A stretch of DNA of 64,000 nt from Streptomyces diastatochromogenes (GCA_026913215.1 JAPTYK010000001.1:682001-746000); one strand, 5' to 3'; positions 49,763 to 60,446 are shown, counted from the first letter of the stretch. Made by a program: numbers and translations. The notes: generated by a model not told the origin, from the letters alone.

Positions 49763-50812
49763 ATGGCGCGTATCCGGACGATCAAGCCCGAGGCGTTCGA
49801 GTCTGAGGATCTCGCCTCGGTCGATGTCACCGCGATGGTGACCTTCTTCGGCCTGCTCACCCAGGCCGACGACTCCGGCCGCTTCCGCGACCACCCCGCG
49901 ATCATCGCGGGACGACTCTGGGCCCTGCGCGCCGACCACACGCCGGCGAACGTGGCCATCGACCTGGAACAGCTCGCCGAGGCCGGCCTGATCTGCCGGT
50001 ACACCGGTTGTGACGGGCACTCCTACCTCCACGTGGTGACGTGGGAGAAGCACCAGAAGATCGACCGTCCCTCCGCCTCCCGGCGCCCGCGGTGCCCGGC
50101 CCACCAGGGGCACCACAAGTGCGGCGCCTGCGCGAAGGACTCCTGCCCGGCGACCGAGTCCGTCCACACCGCGCGGCCTGGCCTTCCGCGCACCCAGACC
50201 GCTTCGCCGCAGCCTCCTCGAACCCTCGATACACAGGATTCGGCCGCCCCCACGCCGATCCCGGCTGTCTCGGAGGAGGCCGTGAGCGGTGGGCCGATGC
50301 GGGTGAGCAGCGTGGAGCAGTCCGTCCGAGCCACCTCGGAGCGGTCTAACGAATCCGCAGGTCACGAGGGATTCGGTGACGATTCACCGAAGGCTCGCGA
50401 GGGTGTGGCGTCTGGATCCAGGATCTTGGATCCTGGATCTGTACCCAAGGGGGGCAAGGCCCCCGCGCAGCAGACCGGTCCGGAGAGTGTCTCGGCGAAG
50501 GCGCTGGTGGCCGAGTACGTGCGGGAGTCCGCACACAAGCCTCCGAAGGACGTCGTGGGGCTGGTTGGTCGCCAGGTGAAGGGGCTGCTGGAGGAGGGCT
50601 TCGACCCGGGGGTGATCCGCAGTGCCCTGGAACGGCTGCGGCTGAAGGGTCTGCACGGGAGCGTGCTGCCAAGCCTGGTCAACGAGGCACTGAACGCCGC
50701 ACCGCCTCCGGCCGCCGTCGGCGCCTCCGGCGCGGGGCCCTGGGGGACCTCCGGCTACGTGCCCTACCTCGACCCGGCCGCTGAGCCGAGCGGATTCGGA
50801 GGCCGTCTGTGA
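49763..50812 (+). CDS. Replication-initiator-like protein of mobile elements
   Basis: 349 residues from ATG 49763. The first 110 (MARIRTIKPEAFESEDLASV; VTFFGLLTQADDSGRFRD) form a winged-helix domain seen in phage and ICE replication proteins. A disordered middle with a CPAHQGHHKCGACAKDSC cysteine cluster could bind zinc. The C-terminal helices (AKALVAEYVRESAHKPPKD) resemble the DnaD/DnaB-binding part. The stop overlaps the next gene's GTG, a DnaC-like loader. Confidence 0.7.
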   Translation: MARIRTIKPEAFESEDLASVDVTAMVTFFGLLTQADDSGRFRDHPAIIAGRLWALRADHTPANVAIDLEQLAEAGLICRYTGCDGHSYLHVVTWEKHQKIDRPSASRRPRCPAHQGHHKCGACAKDSCPATESVHTARPGLPRTQTASPQPPRTLDTQDSAAPTPIPAVSEEAVSGGPMRVSSVEQSVRATSERSNESAGHEGFGDDSPKAREGVASGSRILDPGSVPKGGKAPAQQTGPESVSAKALVAEYVRESAHKPPKDVVGLVGRQVKGLLEEGFDPGVIRSALERLRLKGLHGSVLPSLVNEALNAAPPPAAVGASGAGPWGTSGYVPYLDPAAEPSGFGGRL

Positions 50813-51560
50813 CCCGCTACCGGCTCGATGACCCGCAGCCGCCGGTGCCTGAGCGCCTACGAGCCCGTCTGGAAGCCAGGCTCGCCGAGCGCGGGATCGA
50901 CCCCGCCGCCATGCTGCCGGACACCCCGGAGCCGATCCCGGCCCTGGAGGCCGCGCAGCTGCGGATCCCGTACAGCTACCGCGAGGCGCTGGTGGAACAC
51001 CCCGACGTCGCTGCCTGGGTGCGGAAGGTCTCCGACGGTGCGGTCGCCCCGTCCACTGGCGGGCTGAACCCCAGTACGGCTCCTCCGGGCGCCGGCGGAT
51101 CATGCACGGTCCGTCGCTGCTGCTCTGGGGGAACGTTGGGACCGGCAAGACGCACCAGGCGTACTCTGCGATCCGGGCCTTGACCGCCGCCGGGTGCGGG
51201 GTGTCCTGGCACGCGACGACCGCCGCCGACCTTTACGGTGACACCCGACCGCAGGCCGGCGTAGACCTGGAGCACCAGCTCCGCAGGATCGTCCGGGTGC
51301 CGCTGCTGCTCCTGGACGACGTCGGTGCGGCGAAGACCTCAGCCTGGAACGAGGAGATCCTCTTCCGGCTGGTGAACTGGCGCTGCCAGAACCAGCTGCC
51401 GACGATCTTCACCACGAACCTGGCGCCGGTCCGCGAGCTCGCAGATTCTCCCCGCCAGCCGGTCCTGCGCGACCTGGTCGGCGACCGCGTGCTGAGCCGC
51501 CTGTCCGGCATGTGCACCCCGGTCCGCTTCACCGGCCCCGACCGCCGCTTCCAGCGCTGA
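50809..51560 (+). CDS. DnaC-like helicase-loader ATPase
   Basis: About 250 residues. The second half is clear: Walker A LLLWGNVGTGKTHQAYSAI, Walker B VPLLLLDDVGA, and a sensor-type TIFTTNLAPVREL. The first 90 residues are in another frame, with a shift near 51065. DnaC-like proteins load the replicative helicase. It sits directly after the initiator-like gene with overlapping stop and start, so the two form an element replication module. Confidence 0.82.
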
Positions 51561-51676
51561 GACGCGGCCCTCTCCTCGGCCCGCCGCCGCAGCCGGGCCC
51601 ATCCCTCGGCCTCGTCCCCGCCCCTCCGCCGCCCGCGGCGTCGAGGAGGCCCGAGGCGTACCCGAAAGACACCCTA

Positions 51677-52360
51677 ATGCGCTACATCACCACCAACACC
51701 GGTCCGCAGCCGACCATCCGCTCGATCGCGGACCACAGCTGGCACTCCCGCGCCGCCTGCTACGGCATCAACCCCAAGGAAGCAGACCGGCTCTTCTTCC
51801 ACGGCCCCCGCAACACCCGCGACCGCCAGCAGGCCAAGCAGGTGTGCGCTACCTGCCCCGTGCGGCGCGACTGCCTCAACTTCGCGCTGGAGAACAAGGT
51901 CGAGCACGGACTGTGGGGCGGCCTGACCCTCAAGGAGCGCGCCAAGTGGCGCACCCAGCTCGACAACCGCCTCGACTACACCCGGGTGCGCTCCGCGATC
52001 AACGGGCGGGACGTCCACCTCAGCAGCCTGGAACGCAAAACAATCACCCGCTACGCCTGCGCACGAGGCTGGACCGCGTACCGACTCGCCCACGTCCTGG
52101 GCATCACCGCCGATTGGGCCCGCGACGTGATGAGCGAGGAATCGGGTGCGATCGAGCACCGCGACCGGCACAACGTGCATGCCGACCCGACCCCGGCCGC
52201 GACCGCCCAAAAGGCCAAAGCCCGCAACGAAGAACCGCCGGCAAGCAGCATCCAGGACGCAGACAGCCCGGATGCGCCCCGCGACTCCGAGGACATCGTC
52301 CCGGTGGACCGTCACGTCCATGCCCCCGTCGTGATCGACAACCTGCGAAAGGCAGCATGA
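51677..52360 (+). CDS. WhiB-family iron-sulfur regulator
   Basis: 227 residues. The WhiB domain is in the first half: AACYG with the first Cys, CATCPVRRDC with the other three (C-x2-C-x5-C), and the GLWGGLT turn. These bind a [4Fe-4S] cluster. The C-terminal half is longer than in chromosomal WhiB proteins. It has an HTH-like segment (YACARGWTAYRLAHVLGI) and a disordered tail. Plasmid and ICE WhiB proteins are often like this. The stop overlaps the DUF2637 start. Confidence 0.9.
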   Translation: MRYITTNTGPQPTIRSIADHSWHSRAACYGINPKEADRLFFHGPRNTRDRQQAKQVCATCPVRRDCLNFALENKVEHGLWGGLTLKERAKWRTQLDNRLDYTRVRSAINGRDVHLSSLERKTITRYACARGWTAYRLAHVLGITADWARDVMSEESGAIEHRDRHNVHADPTPAATAQKAKARNEEPPASSIQDADSPDAPRDSEDIVPVDRHVHAPVVIDNLRKAA

Positions 52361-53246
52361 CCCACCCTCACGAAGCGACCGGCGGCCCCCGAAAGGGCGC
52401 AGCCGAGCAGTACGTCCTGATCGCCGCCGGCGCCGTCATCGTGGCCCTGACTATCGCATCCTTCTGGCTGTCCTACGCCCACCTGGCCGAAGTCGCCGGC
52501 CAGCACGGGCTGGGCAGCGCCCGAACCCGACAGTGGGCATGGCCCGGCACCGTGGACGCCTTCATCGTCACCGGAGAACTCCTGATGCTGCGGGCAGGGC
52601 TGAGGCGAGTGACCGACGGCTGGGCGATCGGCCTGACGATCACCGGGTCGGTGGGCTCGATCGCACTGAACGTGGCCGGCGTCCACGGCAGCACCGACGA
52701 GCCGGTCCCACTGCTCGACTACATCGTCGCCGCGGTCCCCCGACCGCCGCACTGCTGGCCTTCGGCGTACTGATGCGGCAAATCCACCAGCTAGTCGCCC
52801 CTCGGGACCAAAGCGATGACGGGACGCTGCCGAACCCTATGCCGGGGACCGGGACCGAGACCGGGACCGAGACGGGGACGGGGACCGGCACCGAGACGGG
52901 GACGGGGACCGACACCGAGACCGGGACCGGGACCGAGACCGGGGCTGAGCCGAGGACCGGGGCTGAGCCGGGGACCGGGACCGGGACCGGGACCGGGACC
53001 AAGGATGGCCAGGAAACGCCCCCGGGGCCAGGAGGGCGACGCCCTCGGCTGACCGACCAGGAGATCGTCAGCCTGGTCCGTCCCCACGTCCCGGGCGCCC
53101 TGGCGCGGGACGGAAACGAGGCCGTCACCCGCGTGCAGATCCGCCAGATCATGCGCGACCACAAGATCCCGATCCGAAACGAGCGGCTGACCCCGGTACT
53201 GGCTCTCCTGCGTACCCCCCAGCCCACCACCTCTAGGAGCAACTGA
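52357..53246 (+). CDS. DUF2637 membrane protein
   Basis: About 296 residues. Four hydrophobic segments fit DUF2637: VLIAAGAVIVALTIASFWL, FIVTGELLMLRAGL, AIGLTITGSVGSIALNV and a fourth after a shift near 52740 (TAALLAFGVLMRQI). A Gly-Thr-Glu repeat linker follows, then a small C-terminal HTH-like domain (TRVQIRQIMRDHKIPIRNE). DUF2637 proteins are typical of Streptomyces plasmids and ICEs. The ATG overlaps the WhiB stop. Confidence 0.8.
52844..53000 (+). repeat. GGGACC/GAGACC hexamer repeat inside DUF2637 gene
   Basis: About 26 hexamers of the GGGACC/GAGACC/GGGACG type encode a Gly-Thr-Glu-Thr linker. Low complexity and very G-rich, so length may vary and assembly may be unreliable. Confidence 0.85.
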
Positions 53247-53425
53247 TGAACACATGCCCGAAGTTCGCCCGCATCCGGGCCAAGTACGAGCAGGAGACCA
53301 CCTACCTGCTCAACCACGCTGCCCGCTCGGTCGCGAGCGGCAGCGCCGGGCTGGCCAAGAGCAGCAAGTACCGCATGGCCCGGGACCTGTCCGGGCACGT
53401 CGCCCGGTGCCTCGAATGCGGGTAG
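53246..53425 (+). CDS. Small Cys-containing protein
   Basis: 59 residues, too short for most gene calls: it starts MNTCPKFARIRAKYEQETTY and ends GHVARCLECG. The N-terminal Cys and the C-terminal CLEC could form a zinc site. It overlaps the DUF2637 stop by one base (TGATG) and has CTAGGAGC upstream. Unrecognised, but such tiny genes are usual between DUF2637 and mob genes. Confidence 0.6.
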   Translation: MNTCPKFARIRAKYEQETTYLLNHAARSVASGSAGLAKSSKYRMARDLSGHVARCLECG

Positions 53426-53457
53426 TCCCGCGCCGATAGGGCTGCCCCTGACTCACA

Positions 53458-53490
53458 CCGCTCCGGATTTCGTTCGGAGCGGCTACTTTT
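53458..53490. terminator. Hairpin with T run before mobC
   Basis: CCGCTCCG pairs with CGGAGCGG across a nine-base loop, and CTACTTTT follows: a rare classical rho-independent terminator for the replication-side operon. Confidence 0.6.
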
Positions 53491-53518
53491 CGTCCCCGAC
53501 CCAAGAACGCAGAGATCC

Positions 53519-54157
53519 ATGCCGGACCCACAGGAATCCGCCCTCCTCTCGACCGTCCCGCAGGGGACCAACCTCGTTACACGAGAAGCAAGTTATCGAC
53601 CAAGACACTCTTCCCCATCGGGGAAGCGCGTCTTGGCTAAGCCCGCCCCGGAGGGGGCGGGAGCGGTCCAGCACCGGGGGGTGCTGGACCACGAGGCAGC
53701 GACCGAGGGCGGATCGCAGCCGGAGAAGCCCGCGCCCCGCCGCGAGCGCCGTTCCGCGAAGCCCGCTTCGCGCAAGCGCTCGCCGAAGACCAATCCCGAC
53801 AAGCGCTCCTACGTGTGCAGCGTCCGTCTCAACGACACCGAGAAGCAGCAGCTCGTCGACGCCGCCGCTGCCGCCCGTACGAGCCTTCCCGCCTTCCTCG
53901 CCCGCGCCGCCCTTGCCGCCGCCCGCGACCCGGAATCCGCCGCCGGGTCCATCGCCGGCGAACGCGAGCTGATCTCCGAGGTCTTCGCCGCGCGCCGGCA
54001 CCTCGGCCACGTCGGCAACAACCTCAACCAGCTCGCCCGGGCGGTCAACTCCGGCGACCGGCCGGCGGACGCTCAACTCGGCGCCGTGCTCGACGCCGTC
54101 CGCCGGGCGACCGAGCGCGTCCAGGCCGCCACCGACAAGCTCCTCGAAAGCCGCTAG
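53519..54157 (+). CDS. mobC: MobC-family relaxosome protein
   Basis: Up to 212 residues. From about residue 95 it matches MobC: a ribbon-helix-helix (RSYVCSVRLNDTEKQQLVDA), then HLGHVGNNLNQLARAVNSGD, the conserved mobilisation block. The first 55 codons overlap strong inverted repeats and look noncoding; a GTG at 53681 (in frame) is a better start. MobC helps the relaxase open DNA at oriT. The relaxase gene follows four bases later. Confidence 0.85.
   Translation: MPDPQESALLSTVPQGTNLVTREASYRPRHSSPSGKRVLAKPAPEGAGAVQHRGVLDHEAATEGGSQPEKPAPRRERRSAKPASRKRSPKTNPDKRSYVCSVRLNDTEKQQLVDAAAAARTSLPAFLARAALAAARDPESAAGSIAGERELISEVFAARRHLGHVGNNLNQLARAVNSGDRPADAQLGAVLDAVRRATERVQAATDKLLESR
53600..53636. other. 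oriT-like inverted repeat
   Basis: Arms 53600-53616 and 53620-53636 match at 15 of 17 pairs around loop ATC. A second IR (GGTCCAGCACC at about 53666) lies nearby. Placement directly before the mob genes is where oriT is expected. No nic site was confirmed. Confidence 0.45.
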
Positions 54158-54161
54158 GAAC

Positions 54162-55860
54162 ATGGTCCCGAAGATCCACAAGCGCGGGAAGCGCACCCTC
54201 GGCCTGCTCTACTACCTGTACGGACCGGGCAAGGCCGAAGAGCACACCGACCCGCACCTCGTGGCGTCCTGGGACCATGCCGCCCCGACCCCGGCCGCGA
54301 CCCCGAGGCCACGCACAAGGAACTCCAGCAGCTCCTCGACCAGCCCCTCGCCCTCCTCACCGACGCCCAGCGGGCGAAGCCGCACGTGTGGCACCTGTCC
54401 GTGCGCAACGCTCCCGACGACCGGATCCTGTCCGACGAGGAGTGGGGCGACATCGCCCGGCGCATGGTCGCCGCCGCCGGCATCGACGACCCCGACCAGG
54501 GCGCGGGCTGCCGCTGGATCGCCGTCCGACACGCCGACGACCACATCCACATCCTCGCCACCCTCGCCCGCGAGGACGGCTACCGGCCTGACCTCGACCG
54601 CGACGCCGTCCGCGTCCAGGCCGAGGCCCGCCTCCTGGAACAGGAACTCGGACTGCGCCGCCTCAAGCCCGGCGACGGCACCGCCGCCCAGCGCCCCACC
54701 AGCGCCGAACGGCACAAGGCCGCGCGCCAAGGCCGCGAGCGCACCGCCCGCGAGGAACTGCGCGAAACCGTACGGCGAGCGGTGGCCGGCGCGGTCAGCG
54801 AGGAGGAGTTCTTCGGCCGCCTGGCCGCCGCCGGCCTTCTGGTGAAGACGCGCGTCGCCCCGTCCGGCGACTTCCTGGGCTACAAGGTCGCGCTGCCCGA
54901 CGACCGCAACAAGGACGGCGAGCCCGTGTACTACCCCGGCGCCCGCCTCGCTCCCGACCTCAGCCTGCCCCGCATCCGCGAGCGCTGGTCCGCGGACGCT
55001 GTCGCTCAGAGCGGCGACACGGTCCAGCCCCTGCGCCCTGCGGCCCCAGCCGCGCGCGGCGCAGCACGGCAGCGGTCGCCTGGCAGGCCCTCCTGATCGT
55101 CGAGCACGGCGAGGACGGCCTCGCCGCCGCACACATTGCCGCCGCTGGCGAGGTCCTCGACGCGCTCGCGAAGACGTCCGCCGCCCATACCCGGCGCGAC
55201 CTCCAAGAAGCCGCCTGGGCGTTCGAGCGCGCCTCCCGCTCGCATGTCCGCGCCGTACGAGGTCGCGACCGTGCCCTGCGGCAGGCCGCCCGCGATCTCG
55301 TTCGCGGTGGGCCGCCCTCGGTCGCGGCGAGGACGGTGCGAGCACCGCCATGGCGATCGACATGCTGTTCTTCCTGATCACCGCCGCCGCGCATTGGCAC
55401 GCGAGGAAGGCCACGCGCAGCAGGCGGAGGCCGCCCAGCAGGCCGCCGAGCACCTTCGGTCCGCCTACCGGGCCGCTGCTGGCCACCCACTCGCCGTGCT
55501 CCACCAGCGAGGCCGGCGTCTGTCCCGGCCCGTGCTACAGCGGCAGACCGCCGTCCTACGCGCGGCAGTCCCCACCTCGCCGAGCAGGTCCTCGCCGAGG
55601 AGGGCTGGTACGCCCTGGCAGCCACGCTCGCCGACGCCGAGGCCGCCGGCCACGAGCCAGCCGTCCTTCTCGCCGACGCCGCTGGCCGTCGCGAGCTGGG
55701 TACCGCCGAGTCGATCAGCGACGTCCTCGTCTGGCGCCTGCGCCGTACGGCAGGCCTGCCCTCCGACGCAGCTGAAGCATCCTTCGCCGATCCTGCATCT
55801 TGGGCCTCACCGGCAGGCACGTTCCCCAGGGCGGATCGCACACGACACGTGCGTCGGTAA
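54162..55860 (+). CDS. mobA: Relaxase / mobilisation nuclease (MobA-like)
   Basis: About 565 residues. The N-terminus MVPKIHKRGKRTLGLLYYLY gives way, after a shift near 54295, to WHLSVRNAPDDRILSDEEWG and the metal-binding HADDHIHILATL (HxDxxxxHxH-like), the key motif of MOB relaxases. A long helical C-terminus follows with shifts near 55066, 55320 and 55570, ending at 55860. It nicks oriT and pilots the strand during transfer. No conjugation ATPase is seen, so the element may rely on a helper or on a TraB-type gene outside the window. Confidence 0.85.
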
Positions 55861-55901
55861 CTCGATGCCGAACCCGCCTGATGCCGCCCGGCCTCGGGGC
55901 C

Positions 55902-58900
55902 CTACATGCTGGCCGGGACCAAGGTGGTGACCAGTTGCCCGGCCTCAAGGTAGTGGTATAGGTCGAGGCCGCTGTCGATCATGGTGAGGGCGGCATGGTG
56001 CCGGGCGGCGGGGATGGCGGCAATCTGATTGCCGTCGCGGCTGACGCTGATGGTCGCCGGCTTCTTGCCTGGGTGGGTCAGGGTGACCGGCCCGTCTCCG
56101 GGGGCCGGGCCTACCCAGGCAAGAGGAATCGTCACGGGACGTCCTCGCAGTAGTTCGTTGAGCGGATTAGCTGGCTTGCTCACGTAGTCGAGGAGGTCCT
56201 CAACCTCGTACGCGTTGGCCTTGTACGCGTTGACCCATCCGTCGATCTGCTGGTCGGCGACCCAGGTGCGGAGCTGACCGGAGCCAACGCCGGCCTCCAC
56301 CGCCGCGCGACCGATCTGGTGAGCCAGGCGGCGGGAGGTGATGCCCGAGGTCAGTAGCGTGATGGCCTGCTCGGTGTCGACCCCGTGCCGGATGTGCCAG
56401 GCCGTTTGTGCGAACAGGCGGGGCGTGGTGGGTGTCAGCAGAGGGTGGGTGTTCACGAGGTTGATCAGGGCTCCGGCTGTCCAGCTGATCGCGTGTTCGA
56501 ACGCCTGCTTGATGCTCTGGACTGTCAACTCCAGCATCTGGGGATGGGACGGGATGCTGTCGGGCATCCAGGCGCGGGCCAGTTCCGGGATGGAGGTGCC
56601 GGAGATCCAGTCCTGGACCGCGTTGTCGATCGGCACGTCGAAAGTGGGGCTCTTGCTCTGCTCGTTTGTGAACTTCCAGCTCCCGCGGGCCTCTGGCGTG
56701 AGCAGAAGGTTCTTGAAGGCGCCCTGCTCGGCAAGGAAGTCCAAGGTCTGCTCCAGCGACCACTCGGGCGGCTCGAAGAAGACACTGATCCCGTCCGGGG
56801 TGTCCTCGGGGACGGCGTAGGCGACGAGCTGTTCCGCGAGGCGTCGAGCGAGCCGGTCGAGGAAGCGGGCGGATCCGATGCTGGTTCCGGTGCTGGCCCA
56901 CCGGCGGGTCGAGACAGGGTCAGTGGCATCGTAGACCGCGGTGACCTTCTCCGCGAGCGCCATCCAGCGGGCCGGGACCGAGGGGTCGTCGGCCTGTTTC
57001 ATCACGAGCAGCGACCGCACCGGGTCCAGCCGGTCGCCGGGCGTGTGGAGGGCCTCGGCGTGGGTCTGCAGGACGAGCCATACGAACGCGGCGAAGTCGG
57101 CCGCGACGGTTCCCATCACGTCGAACAGGCCGTCGAGCGAGTTCTGGATCTGCCACTCGGCATGGGCCAGTGACCGCAGGGCGTCTTCGTTGAGCAGTTC
57201 GGAAGTGACGGTGAGCCGCTCGCTGTCGGGGGTGAGCGTCTCGAACTCCGCGGCCTGGGGCGGGTAGGGGCGGGTGAGGATGACCCACCCCTCGCTCTCG
57301 CGCCCGGCCCTGCCGGCCCGGCCGATGGCGTTGAGCAGTTTCGCGGGACTGAGGCCTTGCTGGTTCCCGCGTGTGGGATCACCCTCGACCGTGTGATTGA
57401 TGATGACGGTGCGCACCGGGAGGTTGACGCCGTCGGTGAGGGTGGTGGTGCTGGCGATGGCCAGCAGGTCTCCGTCACGAAGTCCTTGTTCGACGGCGTG
57501 GAGGACGTCGTCGGGAAGGTCGGCGTGGTGGAAGGCGACTCCGTGGCGGGTGCAGTCGACCAGGGGTGGTGCTCGCCGAGGGTCTCAGCCAGGAACTCGG
57601 TGAGCGCCGCAGCCTGGGGGCGGACGTCCAGGTGCTCGGCCATGGCGCGCGCGGCGTTCCTGGCAATGACTTTGCTGGCGACAACCATCAGGACGCTGCC
57701 GGCCCGGGTCAGGGCGGCGGCGCCGGCGGCGAACACCTGGTAATCCGGGGTGCCGGCGAGCTTGGTGGCAGCCTTCCACCGCCAGGAGTCGGGAGAGGCG
57801 TACGCTCTGGTGCCGACACGGGGGAAGGTCAGGCCGAAGATGCCACCGGCAGCGGTCGGCCGGACGTCGAGCCGGGGAGCCACCGGCATAGTGGACCGGG
57901 TGGTGGACGGTTGCTTCTTGCTCGGCTTGCGCGGGGTGCGCTCTGCCTCGCCCTTGAGCAGCTGCGGGTACATAAGGCCGTGCAGCCGACGAGGACCGCG
58001 CCAGTCGTCGGTGAAATACACCTCCTCAGCCGGCCGCTCCGGGTCCAGCCACGACGCCAGGGCACCCCGGTTGCCGACAGCGGCGGACAGCAGCACCAGC
58101 CTGATGTCGGAGCGGGTCCGCAGAAGGGCGAGCAGGCTCTCCAACACGAACCCGCGCCGGCCCTGGGCTAGGTGGTGGGCCTCGTCGACGACGATGAGGC
58201 TGACCTCGTTCAGCGCTGCGCCCGGGTCGTTGCGGATCATGTGCATGAGCCGCTCCGGGGTCACGACGTCCACGTCCCCAACGAGGGAACCGCTGCCGTC
58301 GGCGAGCGGGAAGTCCGGCTGCTCGGCGACCAGCTTGCGCTCCAGCAGCCGCAGGCGGCCCCGCAGCGCGGCCCGCATCTCCCGGCCCAGGCTGCGCATC
58401 GGCGACACATAGACCACGCGGCCGGGCTTCTGCGCCAAGTGGGAGCAGATCACCAGCTGGGCCATCAGCGTCTTGCCCGCGCTGGTGGGCACGCTGATCA
58501 GGCTCCGGCCGGTGGCGGGGTCGACCGGGTTGCCCCGCTCCAGGTTCAGCAACTGGCGCTGTGGGCGCCACAGGGTTATCACCGGCGGATCGGACATCGC
58601 GAAGGTCCGGGCAACCGCATCCGGAGTTCCTGTCGGGAGCAGCGTGTACAAGCTGCTGTCGGCCATCTCGCCGCTCAGGCTGAGGAGGTGGGCCGCGACC
58701 CATCGGGCCGACGGATCACTGCGGCCGACCCGGCCGTCGAGCACGCTGCCCAGCAGGTCCTGTGCGTTCTGTAGGCGGTCCGGATCGCCGAACGAGAGGA
58801 ACAGGCGCAAGAGGTGGACCGCTTCGATGACAGCTTCGGCAGGTCCGTACATCGTGCCCGCGAGAGGATCGCCGTCCATTAGCTCACGGAGCTCCGCAAA

Positions 58901-59413
58901 CTGCCGACGCCAGGCGGACAGAACCCGGTTCAGGTCGGGCCGGTCGAATGCCAGAAATACGACACCGGCCTCGAGGGCCAAAGTGTCGATGTGCGCCGTG
59001 AGCGAGGAAGTGAAGTTCACCAGGTTCTTGACCTGGCGGTAGACGGCGGTGGCGTTGGGCTCTTGCTCGCACCGGCGGTACCCGGCCTGGGCGGCGAAGG
59101 CGATCCTCAGCCGCTCGGTCGGGGAGTGTCGCTCGTCGGCCAGCGCCAGATCCATCACGTGCGCGCTGACCGCGAGGGCCTGCCGGGTCCGCATCGGGTC
59201 GAACCCAGGAGTCTCAGGCTCGACCGCAGCCAGTCCGTGCAGGAGCCACGCCGTCGCCAGTACATCGTCCGGAATCGCACGGTCCCTGCCGAAGGCGGCG
59301 ATCTCCAGTTGGGTGATGGCCGCCAGCAGGTCCTGCGCCGAGGGCAACACCCCTCCGGGGCGGTGTTCGCCGAGGGCCGTCGCGAGTACAGCCGGCTCTA
59401 GAGTGCGGTCCAC
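55902..59413 (-). CDS. Ski2-like superfamily 2 helicase, HamB-like
   Basis: About 1,170 residues. An N-terminal helical domain of about 320 residues precedes the helicase core: Walker A VPTSAGKTLMAQL, motif II VVDEAHHLAQGRRG, motif III LLSAAVGN, and motif VI NAIGRAGRAGRESEG. The GRAGR and SAGKT signatures are of Ski2-like type, as in HamB of Hachiman. A long C-terminal region follows. One shift near 57567 breaks the frame. GTG 59413 lies inside the end of the nuclease gene, so the two are co-translated. Predicted partner and regulator of the nuclease. Confidence 0.8.
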
Positions 59414-60315
59414 ACGTACTTCCTCACCTGATGGGCGAAGCCCTCCAGATCGTCGATCGCCACCACCAGGCCCTGCAGCGCGCCGGGGTGCTTGTGGGTA
59501 GTGAAGTGCTCGCGCGCGAGGTGGAAGGCCTTCTTCGGGATCGCCGTGGCATTCAGTGCGACGCTGACGCCGGCGCCGACCGACTCCTCCTCATCGACCC
59601 ACTGCTCAACCAGACTGCCCACGAACTCCCGGGTGTCGTCAGCGAGTAGTTTGTCGCCCCAGGAGAGCATTCCCAGGTAGGTCGCCCCCTTGGTGCTGAG
59701 CTGCGTCCAGCCCTTGTAGATCGCCCCGTCCGGCCGGTTCGTCTTCCCCGTGTACTTCTTCATCTCCCACAGACGGAAGGAGAAGCCCCGGGCCGTTCCG
59801 TCTTCCCGGTAGACGATGAGTCCGTCGCCGCCTCCGTCGTTGACGGCGGCCTTCGGGGGTCCGAGGATCTCCACGGCGCGCGCTGGATCCTGTGGCAGGT
59901 CGCGGGTCAAGAGGTACCAGAGCCATTCGCCCACGTACCCGGCCAACCCGTGGTTGCCTTCCTTCTTCGCGGCTGCCGCTTCGAAGACGGGCTTCGCGAA
60001 GTGCTCCACCAGGACGTGATCCTTCCCGGTCAGCTTCACCCCGTTCAAGGTGGCCTCGTGCCATTTCCCGTAGCTCCGGGGGCGTCCGCCGGTACGTTCC
60101 CGCATGATCTCGTCGGCGATGATCCACGCGGCGGCAGCCCGGTCCTCGGGGCTGCCGCTGAGGGTCACAACGAGCTCCCAGCGGCACTCCTGGTCGTCTC
60201 CTCGGAGCTCCCGTCGTACCAGGTCGGCCACCCGCCCACCGACGGACGTTGCTCGGGCCTGCGCCTGCGCGGGGGAAATATCCGCCACCCGAACCCCCTG
60301 CTCGTTCCAGACCAC
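59398..60315 (-). CDS. HamA-like (DUF1837-type) nuclease
   Basis: 305 residues, intact. A PD-(D/E)xK-like core is visible: Glu130 in LAGYVGEWLWYLL, Asp164 in GGGDGLIVY and Glu184-x-Lys186 in RLWEMKKYTG. This order (helix Glu, DG strand, ExK strand) is that of DUF1837, the effector of Hachiman and related systems. Start GTG 60315 has no strong ribosome site and is uncertain. It overlaps the helicase gene by 16 bases. Predicted to degrade DNA once released by the helicase (family knowledge). Confidence 0.62.
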   Translation of the reverse strand: MVWNEQGVRVADISPAQAQARATSVGGRVADLVRRELRGDDQECRWELVVTLSGSPEDRAAAAWIIADEIMRERTGGRPRSYGKWHEATLNGVKLTGKDHVLVEHFAKPVFEAAAAKKEGNHGLAGYVGEWLWYLLTRDLPQDPARAVEILGPPKAAVNDGGGDGLIVYREDGTARGFSFRLWEMKKYTGKTNRPDGAIYKGWTQLSTKGATYLGMLSWGDKLLADDTREFVGSLVEQWVDEEESVGAGVSVALNATAIPKKAFHLAREHFTTHKHPGALQGLVVAIDDLEGFAHQVRKYVWTAL

Positions 60316-60414
60316 CTGCGCCGTACCAGTTGGGTACAGGGGGCCGAGGCGGCCCTCGGCAAGGTCACCCTATCGAGTGATCCGCGCCGGTCCTGGAGGT
60401 AGCCCATCACGAGG

Positions 60415-60446
60415 AGAGGGGACCACCTTTCGCGGCGGTCCCCTCT
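60415..60446. terminator. Hairpin upstream of HamA-like gene
   Basis: A perfect 10-bp stem (AGAGGGGACC with its complement) and a 12-base loop lie between the HamA-like gene and the small membrane gene. Probably ends transcription from the latter. Confidence 0.5.
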
